A stretch of 64,000 bases of DNA from Vombatus ursinus (GCF_900497805.2 NW_020954615.1:9446163-9510162), one strand, 5' to 3'; shown: positions 21,871 through 33,644, counted from the first letter of the stretch. Numbers and translations are program-made. Notes: generated by a model from the sequence alone, not told the origin.

Positions 21871-22392
21871 AACAACTAATTCTATTTTCTTAGATTCTCT
21901 CTGCAAACACCTCTCCCAATTGGTCACCAACATCTGGTAGGACTGTACAATCTGACCCACAAGCTGACAAGAGGACTCAACTCTGTATCCTGGATGGCAA
22001 GTGAAGACAACTAAAGTGGATGTGCAGCATGTCTCTGGTCCATTGCTGGTTATATGTAATAAGTGACATAAGTTTGTGCTCATTGTTTCAATAACAGAAC
22101 AACTCAACCACAGCGTAAATTCAGTCTCTCTGGAGTTCTATTGAGTGGTCTACAGATGGTAGTCAGCAAGAAGTTCAGACTGCATAGTTGGAATCCAGAT
22201 ATGAGTGTTGGCACTGGATACATTATTATCCTCTGATCAATAAAGTCATGGTTTGAGAAATCAAGTAATTTGGCCAAGTACAACACAATATGTGTCCAAG
22301 ATATCATTTAAATTCATCATCTGCCTCTAGTTCTGGTTGTCCTGCTATTATTCCAGCTCCAAAAATCAGGAGGAAGAGCTAGTATAATGATA
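21871..22392. other. Unassigned DNA
   Basis: No recognised feature. Two minus-strand frames (21865-22107, 22104-22307) overlap by 4 bases, but neither shows a domain and no splice or promoter context is visible. Confidence 0.4.
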
Positions 22393-22394
22393 CT

Positions 22395-22665
22395 AACAAC
22401 AACAATAACAAAGCTATTTATATGGCAGTCTAATGTTTGGGAAGCAGTTTATAGCCAAGATCTCATTATATCCTCACAACTGCACTGTGAAGGAGATAAG
22501 GTAATTATTATTATCCTCATTTTAGAGATTAGAAAATGGTCTTAGAGTAAAATGCCATCCCCAAAGTCACACAGTAAGTGGCAGGGATAACAGTCAAACC
22601 TAGGTATTTTTCCAAATTAGCTTCCTCCCTTGTTTCTACTCCACCCTGCTGCCTCAGCAAATGCA
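22395..22665 (-). mobile_element. MIR-type SINE, near full length
   Basis: 'tctcattatatcctcacaac', 'ttattattatcctcatttta', 'cccaaagtcacacagtaagt' and 'ttgtttctactccaccctgc' run in MIR order on the minus strand. Confidence 0.75.
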
Positions 22666-23960
22666 AAGTGTCTGCTTGCATTTGTGCAGAGTTACCTTGG
22701 GTTGCCACCCAGGGGATTATTGAGGGAGATGAGACAGAAGGAAAAATAAGAGAAACAGCAAATCAATGCATATCTATTAACCATGGGCAGGTTGGCTAGC
22801 TAGAGGAAAACTAGCAGACCTTCAAAAAAACATGCAACAGGAGGTTACCTAGGGTAGGGGAAAGATCAGAGGACACAGCTTTGGACCATTAGGAGGAAAG
22901 GGTAGAAAATGAAAGGATTATGTGTAGATTTGAAATAAGGAAGAAAAAAAAAAAAACTTCTCCAAATGAGAATGATCTGTCTTGAGAATTAATGGGTTCT
23001 TCACTAGCAGTTTTCAAACAAGGGCTGTACAACCACATAACTTGTATGTTCCAGAGTGGATTCATTTTCACATGTAAGATGGGCAAGATGGATTCTGACA
23101 TACTTCACAACTCTGGGATTCAGAAATGTCAATATCAGAGCTTCTACCATATCTACTCCAAATATTGGCAGATATTTTTTATGGATACTGGACCATCACA
23201 AATAACCAACCAAGACCAATGAAGATCCACACCACTCCCATGGGCATTAATATATTGATGATGAAGTGTAAGATAACTGAAACCCAATACTATGAAAAAA
23301 TTATCCCATATCTCCTTAGCTTAACTATTCTCTGCCCTGAAATTTCTCCTTCTAGGGCATAGCAGATATGTAATAAATATTCATTCATTTATTTATTGAA
23401 TATCAAATGGCATGTTGGCTCTATCTGAATGCCCATTTACAATTATACCCTTATACCCAATGCTTGTCTCAGTAACCACAAATATTTTCACAATAGTGTT
23501 ATTCCTCCTTGATGCAATCCCTAAATATTCCAACAGAACTACATAAGCCTTAATTCTTCTTAGCAGTTCTCCACACTCTAATATTTGGTGTTTTTTTTTA
23601 ACTCTTAACAACTCTTCTAAAATGTTAAGTCCTACAGGGTAGACACTCGTGTAAGAAATGCATAACAAAGTAAACAAACAATGAACATGACAAAAAGGAA
23701 ACTTTTTAAATGGTAGCTTTATCATGATGATTTACTTAATGTTCATTTGGGATCTTAGTTTAAAAGGAAGCATTAATAAAGTGAGTCTCTGAATTGCACC
23801 TCTGAACAAGAGGAGAATACAACATGTTTGCTAACATTATATAGTTGCTAATATAATACTTGCTAATAACAACTTTCTTTGTTCCCGTTAACATGGAATA
23901 CAAGGCCACAGGAATTAGGAATGGAAGGAGTCTTAGAGATCTTAGAGACATAACCCCTTC
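22666..23960. other. Unassigned low-copy DNA
   Basis: No gene signal I can support. The 110-codon minus-strand frame at 23393-23725 has no recognised motif. A patch at 23915-23950 ('aatggaaggagtcttagaga') resembles a CORE-SINE tail on the minus strand. Confidence 0.4.
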
Positions 23961-23964
23961 ATTT

Positions 23965-24260
23965 ATAATATAAAAATGATTATAATAATACTAGTCATGT
24001 GCATACCATGTTTCAAAACACTTTACACATATGTTAGCTTCTTCAGACTAGGGACTGTCTTTTGACTTTCTATAGTCACACATGTTTCACACAGTACCTG
24101 TTGCAAAGTAGGTGTTTAAGAAATATTTATTAAATATTGATGATTTGATCCTTATGTTTTACAGATGAGGAAATTGAGGCAGAGAGAGTTTAAGTGATGT
24201 GCCTAGGGTCCCACAGCTAGGTCTAAGACTATACTATCAAGCTGCTTTACAAACGATGAA
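23965..24260 (-). mobile_element. MIR-type SINE, split by an L2 fragment
   Basis: The tail 'aatgattataataatactag' and 'aaaacactttacacatatgt' lies left of an L2 piece. The core 'ttttacagatgaggaaattg', 'aggcagagagagtttaagtg' and 'tagggtcccacagctaggtc' lies to its right. Both parts are minus strand. Confidence 0.65.
24036..24150 (+). mobile_element. L2 LINE 3' end inside a MIR
   Basis: 'cttcagactagggactgtct', 'ttcacacagtacctgttgca' and 'aaagtaggtgtttaagaaat' with ATTTATTAAATATTGATGA are an L2 3' UTR. Its position between two MIR parts suggests a nested insertion. Confidence 0.7.
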
Positions 24261-25430
24261 AATAAGGCTCAGATAGAAGAAGGGTGAATACCATAGGTAG
24301 ATACTACATAAGAAAAACAGTGTCCAAACTCATGATTTCTGGTTTTCATTTGTCATCGTAAACTTTTGCATTCCCACAAATATTTGCACATGACTCAGCC
24401 ATTTGTTCAGGCTTCTTTGTGGATGACTTGGTTGTTTATTGAACAAACAAGTCACCTATGGAGAGGCTCCAACCAGAGCTAAGCCCCTTTTGTTCACATT
24501 AGGGACATCCAGTAATATATACCTACTATCGGTATTTTCTGTTGATTGAGCAAATAGTATCTGTTTGTTGAAAAAAACTATATTTTCTTCCTTTTTGTGA
24601 ATGAATAAAGTGCTGGGTAAAGAGTAAGCTTCACTCATCCATCTTCAGGCACTTTTTTTTCTTTATATCATGGTACTTACTTCTAGAAGAAACCAAATGA
24701 AAAAAATAATTCAACTCCATTCAGACCTATAAGATTCAGATTGAGAAAATGTGGAAAGGAGACTTTACTTTTCCCAGTATTTACTAGATAAATATGTGCT
24801 GAGAAAATTAATTTATTAAAAAAAAAACTTGTAACCTGAGCCTGATTATCTTAAAAAGATTCACTTAAGAATGAAGGAACAAAGGCCAAATTTGTGACCG
24901 TTTGGCATTCTTCCAAGTTTAAATGCTTCAAACTGCATAGAGCCTCTAGAGGAATTCAAATAGTAACCTGGCTTCTGAATAAAGTTTAAAATAACATAAC
25001 TCTTCAAATATTACTTTTTTAAATGAGACTTACCTTCCCTACAACTATATCCAAATAAATTAAATTTTACTGTAATTCAAAATTGAAACAAAAAGTTATA
25101 TTGGTTATACTAAAGTTAATTCTTATCCAGATTTTTCAATAAAACAAGATATTCAAAGTAATTTCTCTTTTATTACAAGTAGAGTTAGTAGAGAACTATT
25201 AAATTATTGTCTCATTTTGTGTCACAATTTCCTGGGTTTCAGTTTAGTGATTTTTGCCTACATGAAACAAGAAAGACAGTGCTAGAAGGCACACAAAGGA
25301 ATCCTGATATATCAGTGATCAAGTAGTACAATTTAACCTGCAAAATTACATATAAGAGTTTTTTTTTTAATTTACCCTATTTGTTAATTTCTAGGAAAAC
25401 ACCTGAAAAAAGGAGGCTACTGGGGCTGCA
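24261..25430. other. Unassigned AT-rich DNA
   Basis: No repeat family or coding signal recognised. AT-rich with several A or T runs (24650-24659, 24819-24827, 25360-25368). Confidence 0.45.
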
Positions 25431-25436
25431 TCAAAA

Positions 25437-25490
25437 TAACACACACACACATATGTTATATATGTTATATACATATAACACTTTAATATA
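25437..25490. repeat. (CA)n/(TATG)n microsatellite
   Basis: A short (CA)n run followed by ATATGTTAT-type units. Confidence 0.75.
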
Positions 25491-25704
25491 TGGTGATAGC
25501 TTTCCTCAAAACAATCTCATGTGATGTGTAAAAAGACATATTTAGCATTAACTTTTCAATTTCCTAAAAATTCAAGCTGTCTAAAGTACAATGAGCTGCC
25601 TAGAAATGAATAGGTACTCCTTCAAAAGAAGTTCATCCATTAAAGGATGGAGAGTAATTTCACTGATGTATAATGGCAAAAGAGGAAGGAGATTGTTGAT
25701 GGCT

Positions 25705-25731
25705 CTGTGTATGTGTGTGTGTGTGTGTGTA

Positions 25732-25768
<37 letters not shown>
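25705..25768. repeat. (TG)n microsatellite
   Basis: About 32 TG-type units with two A and one T interruptions. Confidence 0.95.
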
Positions 25769-25769
<1 letters not shown>

Positions 25770-25839
25770 AATGACCAGTGTTCTCTTCTAGTATTAAAAT
25801 TTTATGAGAATTAACTGTATATATACATCAATTATTATT

Positions 25840-25932
25840 AAGAACATACTTTCTATCACACACTGTGCTATTCTCTGAAGCTACAAAGACTTTCATGAAA
25901 CCCTGCTTCAAGAAGCTTACATGACATCAAAG
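25840..25932 (-). mobile_element. L2 LINE 3' fragment
   Basis: 'cacacactgtgctattctct', 'gaagctacaaagactttcat' and 'ctgcttcaagaagcttacat' follow the reverse-complemented L2 3' UTR. Confidence 0.6.
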
Positions 25933-26099
25933 GAAAGAAAATTTGCTCATTTAAGTGAATGATTCTTTGACATTTTTGATGGGTGGTGGGTGAAGCTTTT
26001 TGAATGTTTAGTGAAGAATATGGACCCCTTCTGAGAATAATGAGTAAAATATGTAAAATAAGATGCATAAGACTAAAAAGGAAATAAAATATCCTTAAA

Positions 26100-26136
26100 T
26101 ATGTATAGATATATAGAGATAGATAGATAGACAGAC

Positions 26137-26177
<41 letters not shown>

Positions 26178-26180
26178 ATA
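26100..26180. repeat. Compound (GATA)-(TA)n-(GA)n microsatellite
   Basis: GATA/GACA units, then an uninterrupted TA run, then an uninterrupted GA run of about 12 units. Confidence 0.95.
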
Positions 26181-26544
26181 GAGAAATATAGATATAAATC
26201 GTAGACTCCATGTTAAGAATCCTTGACTTGAGAAAATATCTAATATATACTCATTTAATGCAAGATCATTTTTCCTGGGGTATTCAGCATAGACTATCAA
26301 GATGGAGAATTAAGATGGATCCAGTTAATATTACTCATGTTATCTTAATGAAGAAAATATCTCATACGAGATTAAAGACTTGCTTGGACTCTTACAAGAG
26401 CTGAACACATCTTCTGACTTCAAGTGCAGTGCTCTGTCCACTACCTATGTAATCCTCCTTCTAAAGTTCTCTTCTTTCTAGTCTGTATCTTGATATGTTC
26501 AAAGAAATTTCAGAACAGTCCAAAAATGTGAAGCATGATATTTT

Positions 26545-26668
26545 GCCTATCAGAATGCAAGGTCCATGAAATAGGAGACTTCTTTTGCCTTTCATGGTAC
26601 CTCCAAGGTGTAGAACAGTGTCTGGAAAGCAGTATGTGTTTAGGAAATGACTGTTGACAGATGAATTC
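26545..26668 (+). mobile_element. L2 LINE 3' UTR fragment
   Basis: 'agaatgcaaggtccatgaaa', 'gtagaacagtgtctggaaag' and 'gtgtttaggaaatgactgtt' are a diverged plus-strand L2 3' end. The minus-strand frame of 92 codons across it (26461-26739) is incidental. Confidence 0.6.
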
Positions 26669-26814
26669 TTGAAAAGCATTATGTCTAGAATCATCTGTGA
26701 GATATTGAATATTGTAAGGCAAAAGCAATGATAAAACACTTATTTATGCCTTTTTAAAATTCTTTATATAACATGAGTTAAAGAGGGGGGAAATCAGTTA
26801 ATTAGATAAAACTC

Positions 26815-27292
26815 TGTCAAAATTTTTAAACCACCTGGACACAAAGCTATTGTGATTAATTTGGAAAATATCCAGAGCAAGGCAATAAGGGCATATAAAG
26901 GCTTTGAGAAAATGATAAATATGAACCTGTTGAAGGAGCTTGGGATGTGTGGCAGGATAAGACTAAGGGTAGAATTCTGGTTCCAAAGATTAATAACAAG
27001 AGTCATTTGATTTATTCTCATATCCCCAAATCTCAGCTCTAGGATAAATGAGTATAAGTTGAAAAGTGACAAATTCAGATTTGATCTCAGGGAAAAAAAA
27101 AACATTCCCTAAGAAATAGCACTGCTTAAAAACGGAGTGGGTTAATGCAGGAGATGATAGATTCCCCCTTAATAGAGATCCTCAAGCAAAACCTGCATGA
27201 CAACAGACCAGATATGTTATGGATAGAAAGAAATGCCCTCTGAGATCCCTCTGCCAACTCTGATATGCCAGTATTGAAATCTGATTGAAAAT
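26815..27292 (+). mobile_element. L3/CR1-type LINE 3' end
   Basis: It follows the CR1/L3 plan over about 480 bp: 'gagcaaggcaataagggcat' and 'aaggagcttgggatgtgtgg' (end of ORF2), 'ttgaaaagtgacaaattcag', 'cttaaaaacggagtgggtta', 'agagatcctcaagcaaaacc' and the terminal 'tctgagatccctctgccaac'. Order and spacing match. It is 5'-truncated and old. Confidence 0.75.
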
Positions 27293-27339
27293 AAACAAAC
27301 ACACATGGAACACTTTAAGACATTATAGCCTTTAAAAAT

Positions 27340-27770
27340 GAAAATATTTCCATAAAGATTTAATAGTTATATCATAATGTTACCACATAGTAATACTAAT
27401 GTAGCACCTAGCAGCCTTTACCTGTTCAGAAGTTCCATTTACTAAAAATTAGAAGCTAACATTCCATCTTAAAATGTAACAAAAGAAAATGACTTGGAAA
27501 ACAATATGCAATTTTTACAATGAACCAGATTTAATAGAGCAGTCACAGGTAGGCATGCTCCAATTATAGAAATCTAACACTTAATTTGCATTTTTATTTG
27601 TTACTTATCTACTTTTAATAGCATTTTGGTGCTAATTTCTGTATCTATTTAAAGAAAATCAGTTGGGAAAGAGACTGAAGCAATTTTGCATTGATAAAAA
27701 TATCTCACATTCTTATAATGGTTTAGAACAAAGCACCACCTCTAAGAATTTTACTAGTTGATTCTCTTTC
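27340..27770. other. Repeat-free AT-rich block, possible conserved non-coding DNA
   Basis: No repeat recognised. It contains the octamer ATTTGCAT at 27584-27591 (POU-domain type) and several TAAT words. The octamer is too short to prove function. Confidence 0.3.
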
Positions 27771-27794
27771 CTCCTGATATCAAGGATATGCCTA

Positions 27795-27925
27795 ATGCAT
27801 GCATATACATACATACTCACATATATATGTTGTGTGTATGGTGTATGTATGTATGTATATATTACATTATATTAATTTTATTATATTTATTATTATTATT
27901 ATGTTATATTATATCATATATTTAG
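27795..27925. repeat. AT-rich compound microsatellite
   Basis: Degenerate CATA, TGTATG and (TTA)n/(TATTAT) units, including four GTAT units at 27844-27858. Confidence 0.8.
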
Positions 27926-27964
27926 AAACAGGGAGGTACACATAGGTAAAATTAGTCTGTTCAG

Positions 27965-28068
27965 TTCAATAAGTATTTATTGAGTGATTACTTTATAACA
28001 GTTCTAAGTTTTGTGACTACTATGAAAAAAAAATACCTCCTTCCCTCAAGGAAAAGCACTTGTATTTG
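27965..28068 (-). mobile_element. L2 LINE 3' fragment
   Basis: 'ataagtatttattgagtgat' and 'acctccttccctcaaggaaa' are the reverse complement of the L2 tail and 'ttgagggcaggga' region, diverged. Confidence 0.5.
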
Positions 28069-28140
28069 TGGGCAGGGGTTTTCGACCTGAATTCTATGCT
28101 CTTTATGGACAAAGACAGAGACAAACAAAAATAGCAAACC

Positions 28141-29765
28141 CATTCTCTCCAGTCTCCATTAAGTGACTGCTTCCTTGCTCATCCCCATTCTATCACTGAG
28201 TTTCAAACTCTCCTTGTCTAGTGACTCATTCCCTATTGACTACAGACATGCTCTAATCTTCCCCATCCTGAAAAAGTTCTTGAATAATCCTTACATCTCC
28301 ATTAACTATTGGTCCATATCTCTCCTGCCCATTGTAGCTAAAATCCCTGAGAAGACCATTAACAATAAGTACCTTGAATTCTTGACTCTCCCTCTCTCCT
28401 TACCCCCTTACAACCCCATTTTCAACCTTAACATTCTACCAAAACTTCTCTCCAAAGTTGTTAATAATCGCTTAGTTGTCAAATTCAATGATCTTTTCTC
28501 AATCGCTCTCCTTGACCTCTATGCAGCCTTTGAAACTGTTGATCATTCTCTCAGCTATGATACTCTCTTCTCTTTCAGTTTCTGAGATACCACTCTCACC
28601 TGTTTCTCCTCCTACCTATTTTACCACTCCTCTTCCAGATCATATCTACCAATTATAGATATTCCTCAGATTATCTGTCCAAGGCTCTCCTCTTCTTTCT
28701 CTATGCTACTTCACTTGGTCACTCCATGAGCTTTTATGTTGATGATTCTCAAATTTAACCATTCTGCCCAAAACTTTTGACTGACCTCAAATGAAACATC
28801 TCCAAATGCTGTTCAGTCATTTGAAACAATGCCCAATAGACATCGAAAACAGTACAAAATAGAACTCATTATTTTTTCCTCTAAAACTTCAACCTCTTTT
28901 GACTTTCCCTATTACCATTGAGGGCACCATCATCCTCCCAGTCCCTCAGGCTCACAACTTAGCAATTATCCATTTCTCCTCACTGTCCCTCACCCCATTA
29001 TATCCTATCTGTTTCAAGACCTGTTAAATTCACCTTTGCAGCACTCTGTCCCCTTCTGTCCTCTGGCACCACCACCACTATGATGTCAGCCTTTTATCAT
29101 CTTGTTTTTGGATTAAGTCAATAGCCTGCTGGTGGGTCTGCCTGCTTTAAGTCTCTCATTACTCTTCCTCCATTTAGCTGCCAAAGAGATTTTCCTAAAG
29201 CTTAGATCCCACCATGTCACTCCCCTACTCAATAAACTCTACAGTCTCCCTATGACTTCTAGGTTCAAATACAAAATATTGTTTTGCATTCAAAGACTTT
29301 TATGATCTAGTTGCCTCCTAACTCTCCAAGTCTTTTGTACCTTACTCCCTGCCCTGTACTCTTTGATCTAGTGACACTGTTCTCTTTTTGCTTCAGCAAC
29401 AAGACAGACCACCTCTCTGCTCTAAGCAAATTCCCTAGCTGTCTCCCATGCCTGGAATGTTCTCCCTCCTCAATTACACTTGCTGACTTCCTTGGTTTCC
29501 TTTAAGTCCCAACTAAAGTCTATGTTTTACAGAAAGGCTTTCCCAACTCACTTTAACTTCACTGCCTTTGATATATTAATTATTTTCTATTAATCCTGCA
29601 TAAAGTTTTATTCCTCTATATTTGTTCCATGTTTTCTCCCCTACTAGAATGTAAGTTTCTTGAGGGCAAGGATTATCCTTTCCCTCATTTGGTATCCTGG
29701 GAACCACAATGCCTGGCACATTGTAAACACTTAAGAAATATTGATTTATTGATTGATTCATAGAT
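28141..29765 (+). mobile_element. L2 LINE, longest copy, from RT domain to 3' end
   Basis: About 1.6 kb of L2 in correct order. It starts in the reverse transcriptase, passes through 'catgtcactcccctactcaa' and 'tgcctggaatgttctccctc', and finishes with the 3' UTR 'agaatgtaagtttcttgagg', 'aatgcctggcacattgtaaa' and TTGATTTATTGATTGATTCA. It lacks the endonuclease and is 5'-truncated. Confidence 0.9.
28163..28585 (+). pseudogene. L2 reverse transcriptase fragment (broken)
   Basis: A 140-codon open stretch inside the L2 copy. It shows the L2 RT signature: HALIFPILKK, then INYWSISLLPIVAKIPE (family form NYRPISLLPFLSKVLE), then LLDLYAAFETVDHS (family form LLDLSAAFDTVDHS). The motif A aspartate of DLYAAF is kept, while the later FDT aspartate has become glutamate. 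The YADD motif region downstream (near 28738, reading 'tatgttgatgattct', Y-V-D-D) lies in another frame. The copy cannot make a functional enzyme. Confidence 0.85.
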
Positions 29766-29769
29766 AGGT

Positions 29770-29840
29770 ATAAATACACACATATATAAACATGCACATG
29801 TATACATGCACAGATATGTATATATGTATATGAATATTTC
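29770..29840. repeat. Degenerate (ACATAT)n microsatellite
   Basis: Alternating purine-pyrimidine units (ACACATATAT, CACATGTATACATGC) directly following the L2 tail. It may have grown from the tail. Confidence 0.7.
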
Positions 29841-30512
29841 AATGTAATCAATTTGTAAGCCTAAGTATTTAATTTTATAAATGTAAAAGCCTGATTATAA
29901 GAAGGGTTCCATAAGATCTACCAGATTGCCAAAGGTGAATAAGGAATAAAAGAAGTTAAGAACCCCCATCCCAGTGGAATATAACATAAACAGAAGTCAA
30001 TTCAACAACAAAAAAAAAAGGGTATACAAAATGGTTTCCAGAGAAAAGATGTCTAATCTCCCATAGCCTAGCATCCATAATCTCACAGACCAATTTTGAG
30101 GGCGTCCTTAAATAATTACGACTCTCTTTAGCATAATGGCACTACTTCCTGAGCTTACTCTGAGAAATCTCAGCACACAGCTCCTGTCTAGGTTTCTATA
30201 GATATGCACAAAAGGTCTCTTCCAGATATTCAACAAACTTTTAATATCATGATGTATAAATCAAAATTTTATTAGAGAGGACTTGATCAGTATCATACGA
30301 CTGCAAATTCCTCTTCTCTCTAGAGAAAGAAAACAATAAATTAATTGTTACTAACTTAACCATCAAATTAAGAATATGATTTTTAGAGACTAACCTTGAA
30401 TTCTTTTAAAAACCTGCCAAGCATCAACATTATGCAGTTAAGACAACGAGACACCACCTTGTCACTACCTTTGGATGTCATGTAAATTAACATAACAGAT
30501 TTTTTAAAAGCT
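29841..30512. other. Unassigned DNA
   Basis: No recognised repeat or gene. A run of ten As lies at 30009-30018. Confidence 0.45.
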
Positions 30513-30615
30513 TGCATGTATATTTATGTGTGTGCATATATATGCATACACATATATAGATGCATGTGTATATATAAAATATACACAAATATATGTGTCT
30601 GTGTCTGTGTGTATA
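30513..30615. repeat. Alternating purine-pyrimidine microsatellite
   Basis: Degenerate TGTATATTTATGTG, CATATATATGCATAC and GTGTCTGTGTC units. Short frames across it on both strands are repeat artefacts. Confidence 0.75.
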
Positions 30616-30884
30616 AGATTTTTGAAGGGTTAACTTCTATGCAGACAGTACAGTGTGACAACAGAAACCCAATTTCATATGGTGACAACCTAATTAATCT
30701 TCTTCTTTTGTTTCAACACCATACGGTCTCCATTCAGCTGTGGAATATAGTGGAACCTTACTGGGATAACATCTGTCAGGTCTACAAGTAGAATAAAAGC
30801 CTTTAGCAGGCTTATATGTAGTCATTTTCATCATCTGGATATGGAAGAAAAAGGATGCCCTTGGAAAAAATCTTCCTGGCAAAA

Positions 30885-31105
30885 CGTATGTGTGTACATA
30901 TATAAACAAATTGTTCACATTTACATATATGCCTGTGCATGTATGTATGCATGCACATAAACACATGAAAATATGTACATAATGTACATGTATGCTCACA
31001 CACATGTATGTACATGTATATTTGTTTGTATATTTATAAAGGTAAATGTGGATGTGTTTCTATATGTATATACACATATATACATACATATATACTGCAG
31101 ATATG
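30885..31105. repeat. Long alternating purine-pyrimidine tract
   Basis: About 220 bp of near-continuous alternation (ATGTGTGTACATATAT, CATGTATGTATGCATGCAC, TGTACATAATGTACATG), interrupted by ATAAA words. It is capable of Z-DNA or cruciform formation in principle. Confidence 0.75.
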
Positions 31106-31765
31106 CATACAAATATGTGACTATAATTTCTAATAAATATGAATAGGCAAAAAAAAACCTCTCAGGTAATAAAATACATTTCAATTATATATAATACATT
31201 ATACCAATTTAAGTTGAGTTTCCTCTCTAATGTTTAAAGGAATCATTTGTACAATAGAATTATTTCCACATGGGTACTCAAATAATTACTCAAGAAATAA
31301 TTTGGATAACGAATACCCTAACGGAACCATTTTCAATGGAAAATATAATGATAAAGGGAAGAAGGGAGGATTAAACTTTTGTTCGGGGCATAAAAATGAC
31401 AACATGCCTGAGATCAGCATCCATATATGATTCTGAGGTGACGTCACATTGTGAAACATTGTGGGTTATATCAGTCACCCCATATTATCAAATACAACCT
31501 GACCTCATTTTATAATTGAGTAAATTACTGTAATTGTGACATAAAAACTAGAAATATTTATATGCTAAAATACTATTCAGGATCCCAGAAGACCTTTACT
31601 GACTGAAGCAATGGGTTGAGATAAAAGCTAAAACTGAATAGAGGTAAATATAAAGAAGTTTTTTATTGTGTGATGGCATTGTTCTGATTTCGGGGATTTT
31701 TCCATGAAATTGATGATAACTCAAATTAGATAGACACTTATATAAATGCCTGCATGCATACATGG
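31106..31765. other. Unassigned DNA
   Basis: No recognised gene or repeat. Confidence 0.45.
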
Positions 31766-31767
31766 AG

Positions 31768-31769
31768 AT

Positions 31770-31821
<52 letters not shown>

Positions 31822-31840
31822 GATGGATGGATGGATGGAC
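31768..31840. repeat. (GATA)n-(GATG)n tetranucleotide repeat
   Basis: About 12 uninterrupted GATA units followed by four GATG units. Confidence 0.97.
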
Positions 31841-32512
31841 ATTTAGGCATACATGCATAGTACTATATCTATGATTTCATTGCTAAAAGGGCCTCGCTTT
31901 ACCATCATAGCTGGGCATTTTCTCTGAAACTTATGCTTATAGGTAGTTCCTTAAAGCACAGGGAACAAATTTTGGCTTGGTGTGTGACAAATATTCCTAG
32001 CAAAGATTTACAAATATGGAATGGATGGGAAGATAATGTCAGAAATGTGTCCTCGCTGAATAAAGAAATGCTGGGTGGTGATTTGTGAGGTAGATGGTAG
32101 AAGTTATCCTTTAAGCATGGATAGGATTAACTTACCACTACAGTCTCTTCTATGTTTGATTTTCTACAAAACCCAAGCACAAATCTGGCATTCCAAAGAA
32201 ACCCAACTTACAACTTTTGTTTTTGAAGAGCTTACAGACTTGTTACATGCTTCCATTTTTCTCATAGGAAATAGGAACATCAGAAAATGAGGTGAACAGA
32301 AAATAAGAACTCAACAATGTCAGAACAGAGAACAACATGCTATTTCAAAAATACTATCCCCCCTAAATATTTTTGAACTATTAATATGAAAATATGTTAT
32401 ATAGAAAAACTATCCTGAGAATCAGTTGGTCCAGTAGCTATGAAGATCTGGCACCATATGAATGCCAAATAAAGAGCCATTGAAATTTTTCCTAAGCTTT
32501 TTCAAAGTAAAA
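31841..32512. other. Unassigned DNA
   Basis: No recognised gene or repeat. The frame at 32075-32290 (71 codons) has no identified motif. Confidence 0.45.
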
Positions 32513-32514
32513 TT

Positions 32515-32785
32515 TCCCTCCTGAAGCAAAACAAATTTCTGAGGTGTTGAGTCAGCAGAGTGGTGGGTGGCAACACGGAATAAGTTAATTGAAGCCTCCT
32601 GTTCAAATCAGCATTTATAACTTTATTTTTTCACACTCTTCCGATGTCTCTTGAGAAATTAAAAATATGTATATGTATATCAGCTTCCACAAAGATCTTC
32701 AGCTTGAACAATGAAGTCTACCAGAAGCATTCAGCACCATTTTAATGCTAATTAATATCTTGGTTGATGTAAATAAATGATCAAC
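32515..32785. promoter_or_regulatory. Candidate conserved non-coding element
   Basis: Repeat-free block with clustered transcription-factor-like words. TGAGTCAGCA at 32548-32557 is AP-1/MAF type, TAATTA at 32749-32754 is homeodomain type, and TGTAAATA at 32768-32775 is forkhead type. Only the words are seen. Conservation and enhancer function are inferred and unproven. Confidence 0.3.
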
Positions 32786-32786
32786 C

Positions 32787-33440
32787 TCTTGCCCGGACTA
32801 CTAAAATAAAATCATAACTGGTCCTTCTCCCTCTTTTCATTATCTCTCTTTTTAATTCATTCTTTTTTTTTAAACAAGAAAATGATCTGGTCATGTCTTT
32901 CTCTAGTTCAAAGCTTCTAGGTCTCCCATTGCCTGTAAGAAAAAAAAATATTTAAAATCTCCCTTTCCATTTCCTCTGCAATTTCACCCCAAGCAACCTT
33001 TCCAAACTTGAGTTCATTCTATTCACCTTCACACTTTTCATCATCTCTTGACCACTTACTGTTCTATAGTATTGCCTTTCCATCTTTTTATCCCCCAAGT
33101 CCTGCTAAATACCCTGCTGTGTCTTGAATTCCCAGTATGCCCATTTCTTTCTCCAAGGTCCATGACAGGCATCCTTTAAGAGAAATCCTAATTCCTTCAC
33201 TTAAAAGTGATGCCTCTTTCTACATTTAAGAGTACTTACTTCTGTTCCTCTCTCTGTTGTTACTGCATTGTGCCTTTACATTCTTATGTGCTTCCATCTT
33301 ACTTCCCTCTCTCCAATTTTGAGATCCTTGAGGGCACAAAGTGTAACATTGTTTATTACCAAAACCTCTGATAATATACTTCTTTCTATCTGGCTTAGTT
33401 TGCAAGAGACTCCTTGTGTGATACATAAATATTTCAACTG
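32787..33440 (+). mobile_element. L2 LINE 3' portion (diverged)
   Basis: 'ctcttgcccggactactaaa', 'taactggtccttctccctct', 'tggtcatgtctttctctagt', 'cttctaggtctcccattgcc', 'ttcccagtatgcccatttct' and 'tttgagatccttgagggcac' follow L2 order from mid-ORF2 to 3' UTR over about 650 bp. Confidence 0.7.
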
Positions 33441-33643
33441 TTTTATAATCCTTCAATTCCTGTGAGTCATTCTAATGAACTAAATAGAGGATACATCTGG
33501 TATACTAAGGACTTTTAGCTTCTTTTAATTTGTGCAGTTACCTATTTAGAACATGTAGGCTTTCCATTAAATAACTCATTATTATAGCAAAACCAATCTA
33601 CTTTCTTTTGCAGTACTGCATGTCTCTTACTCAACATCCTTAG
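33441..33643. other. Unassigned DNA
   Basis: Short AT-rich segment between the L2 and the interrupted SINE. No feature recognised. Confidence 0.45.
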
Positions 33644-33644
33644 C

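Noticed and set aside
32548-32557. AP-1/MAF site as proof of an enhancer
   Set aside because: A 10-base word occurs by chance. It was kept only as part of a low-confidence candidate block.
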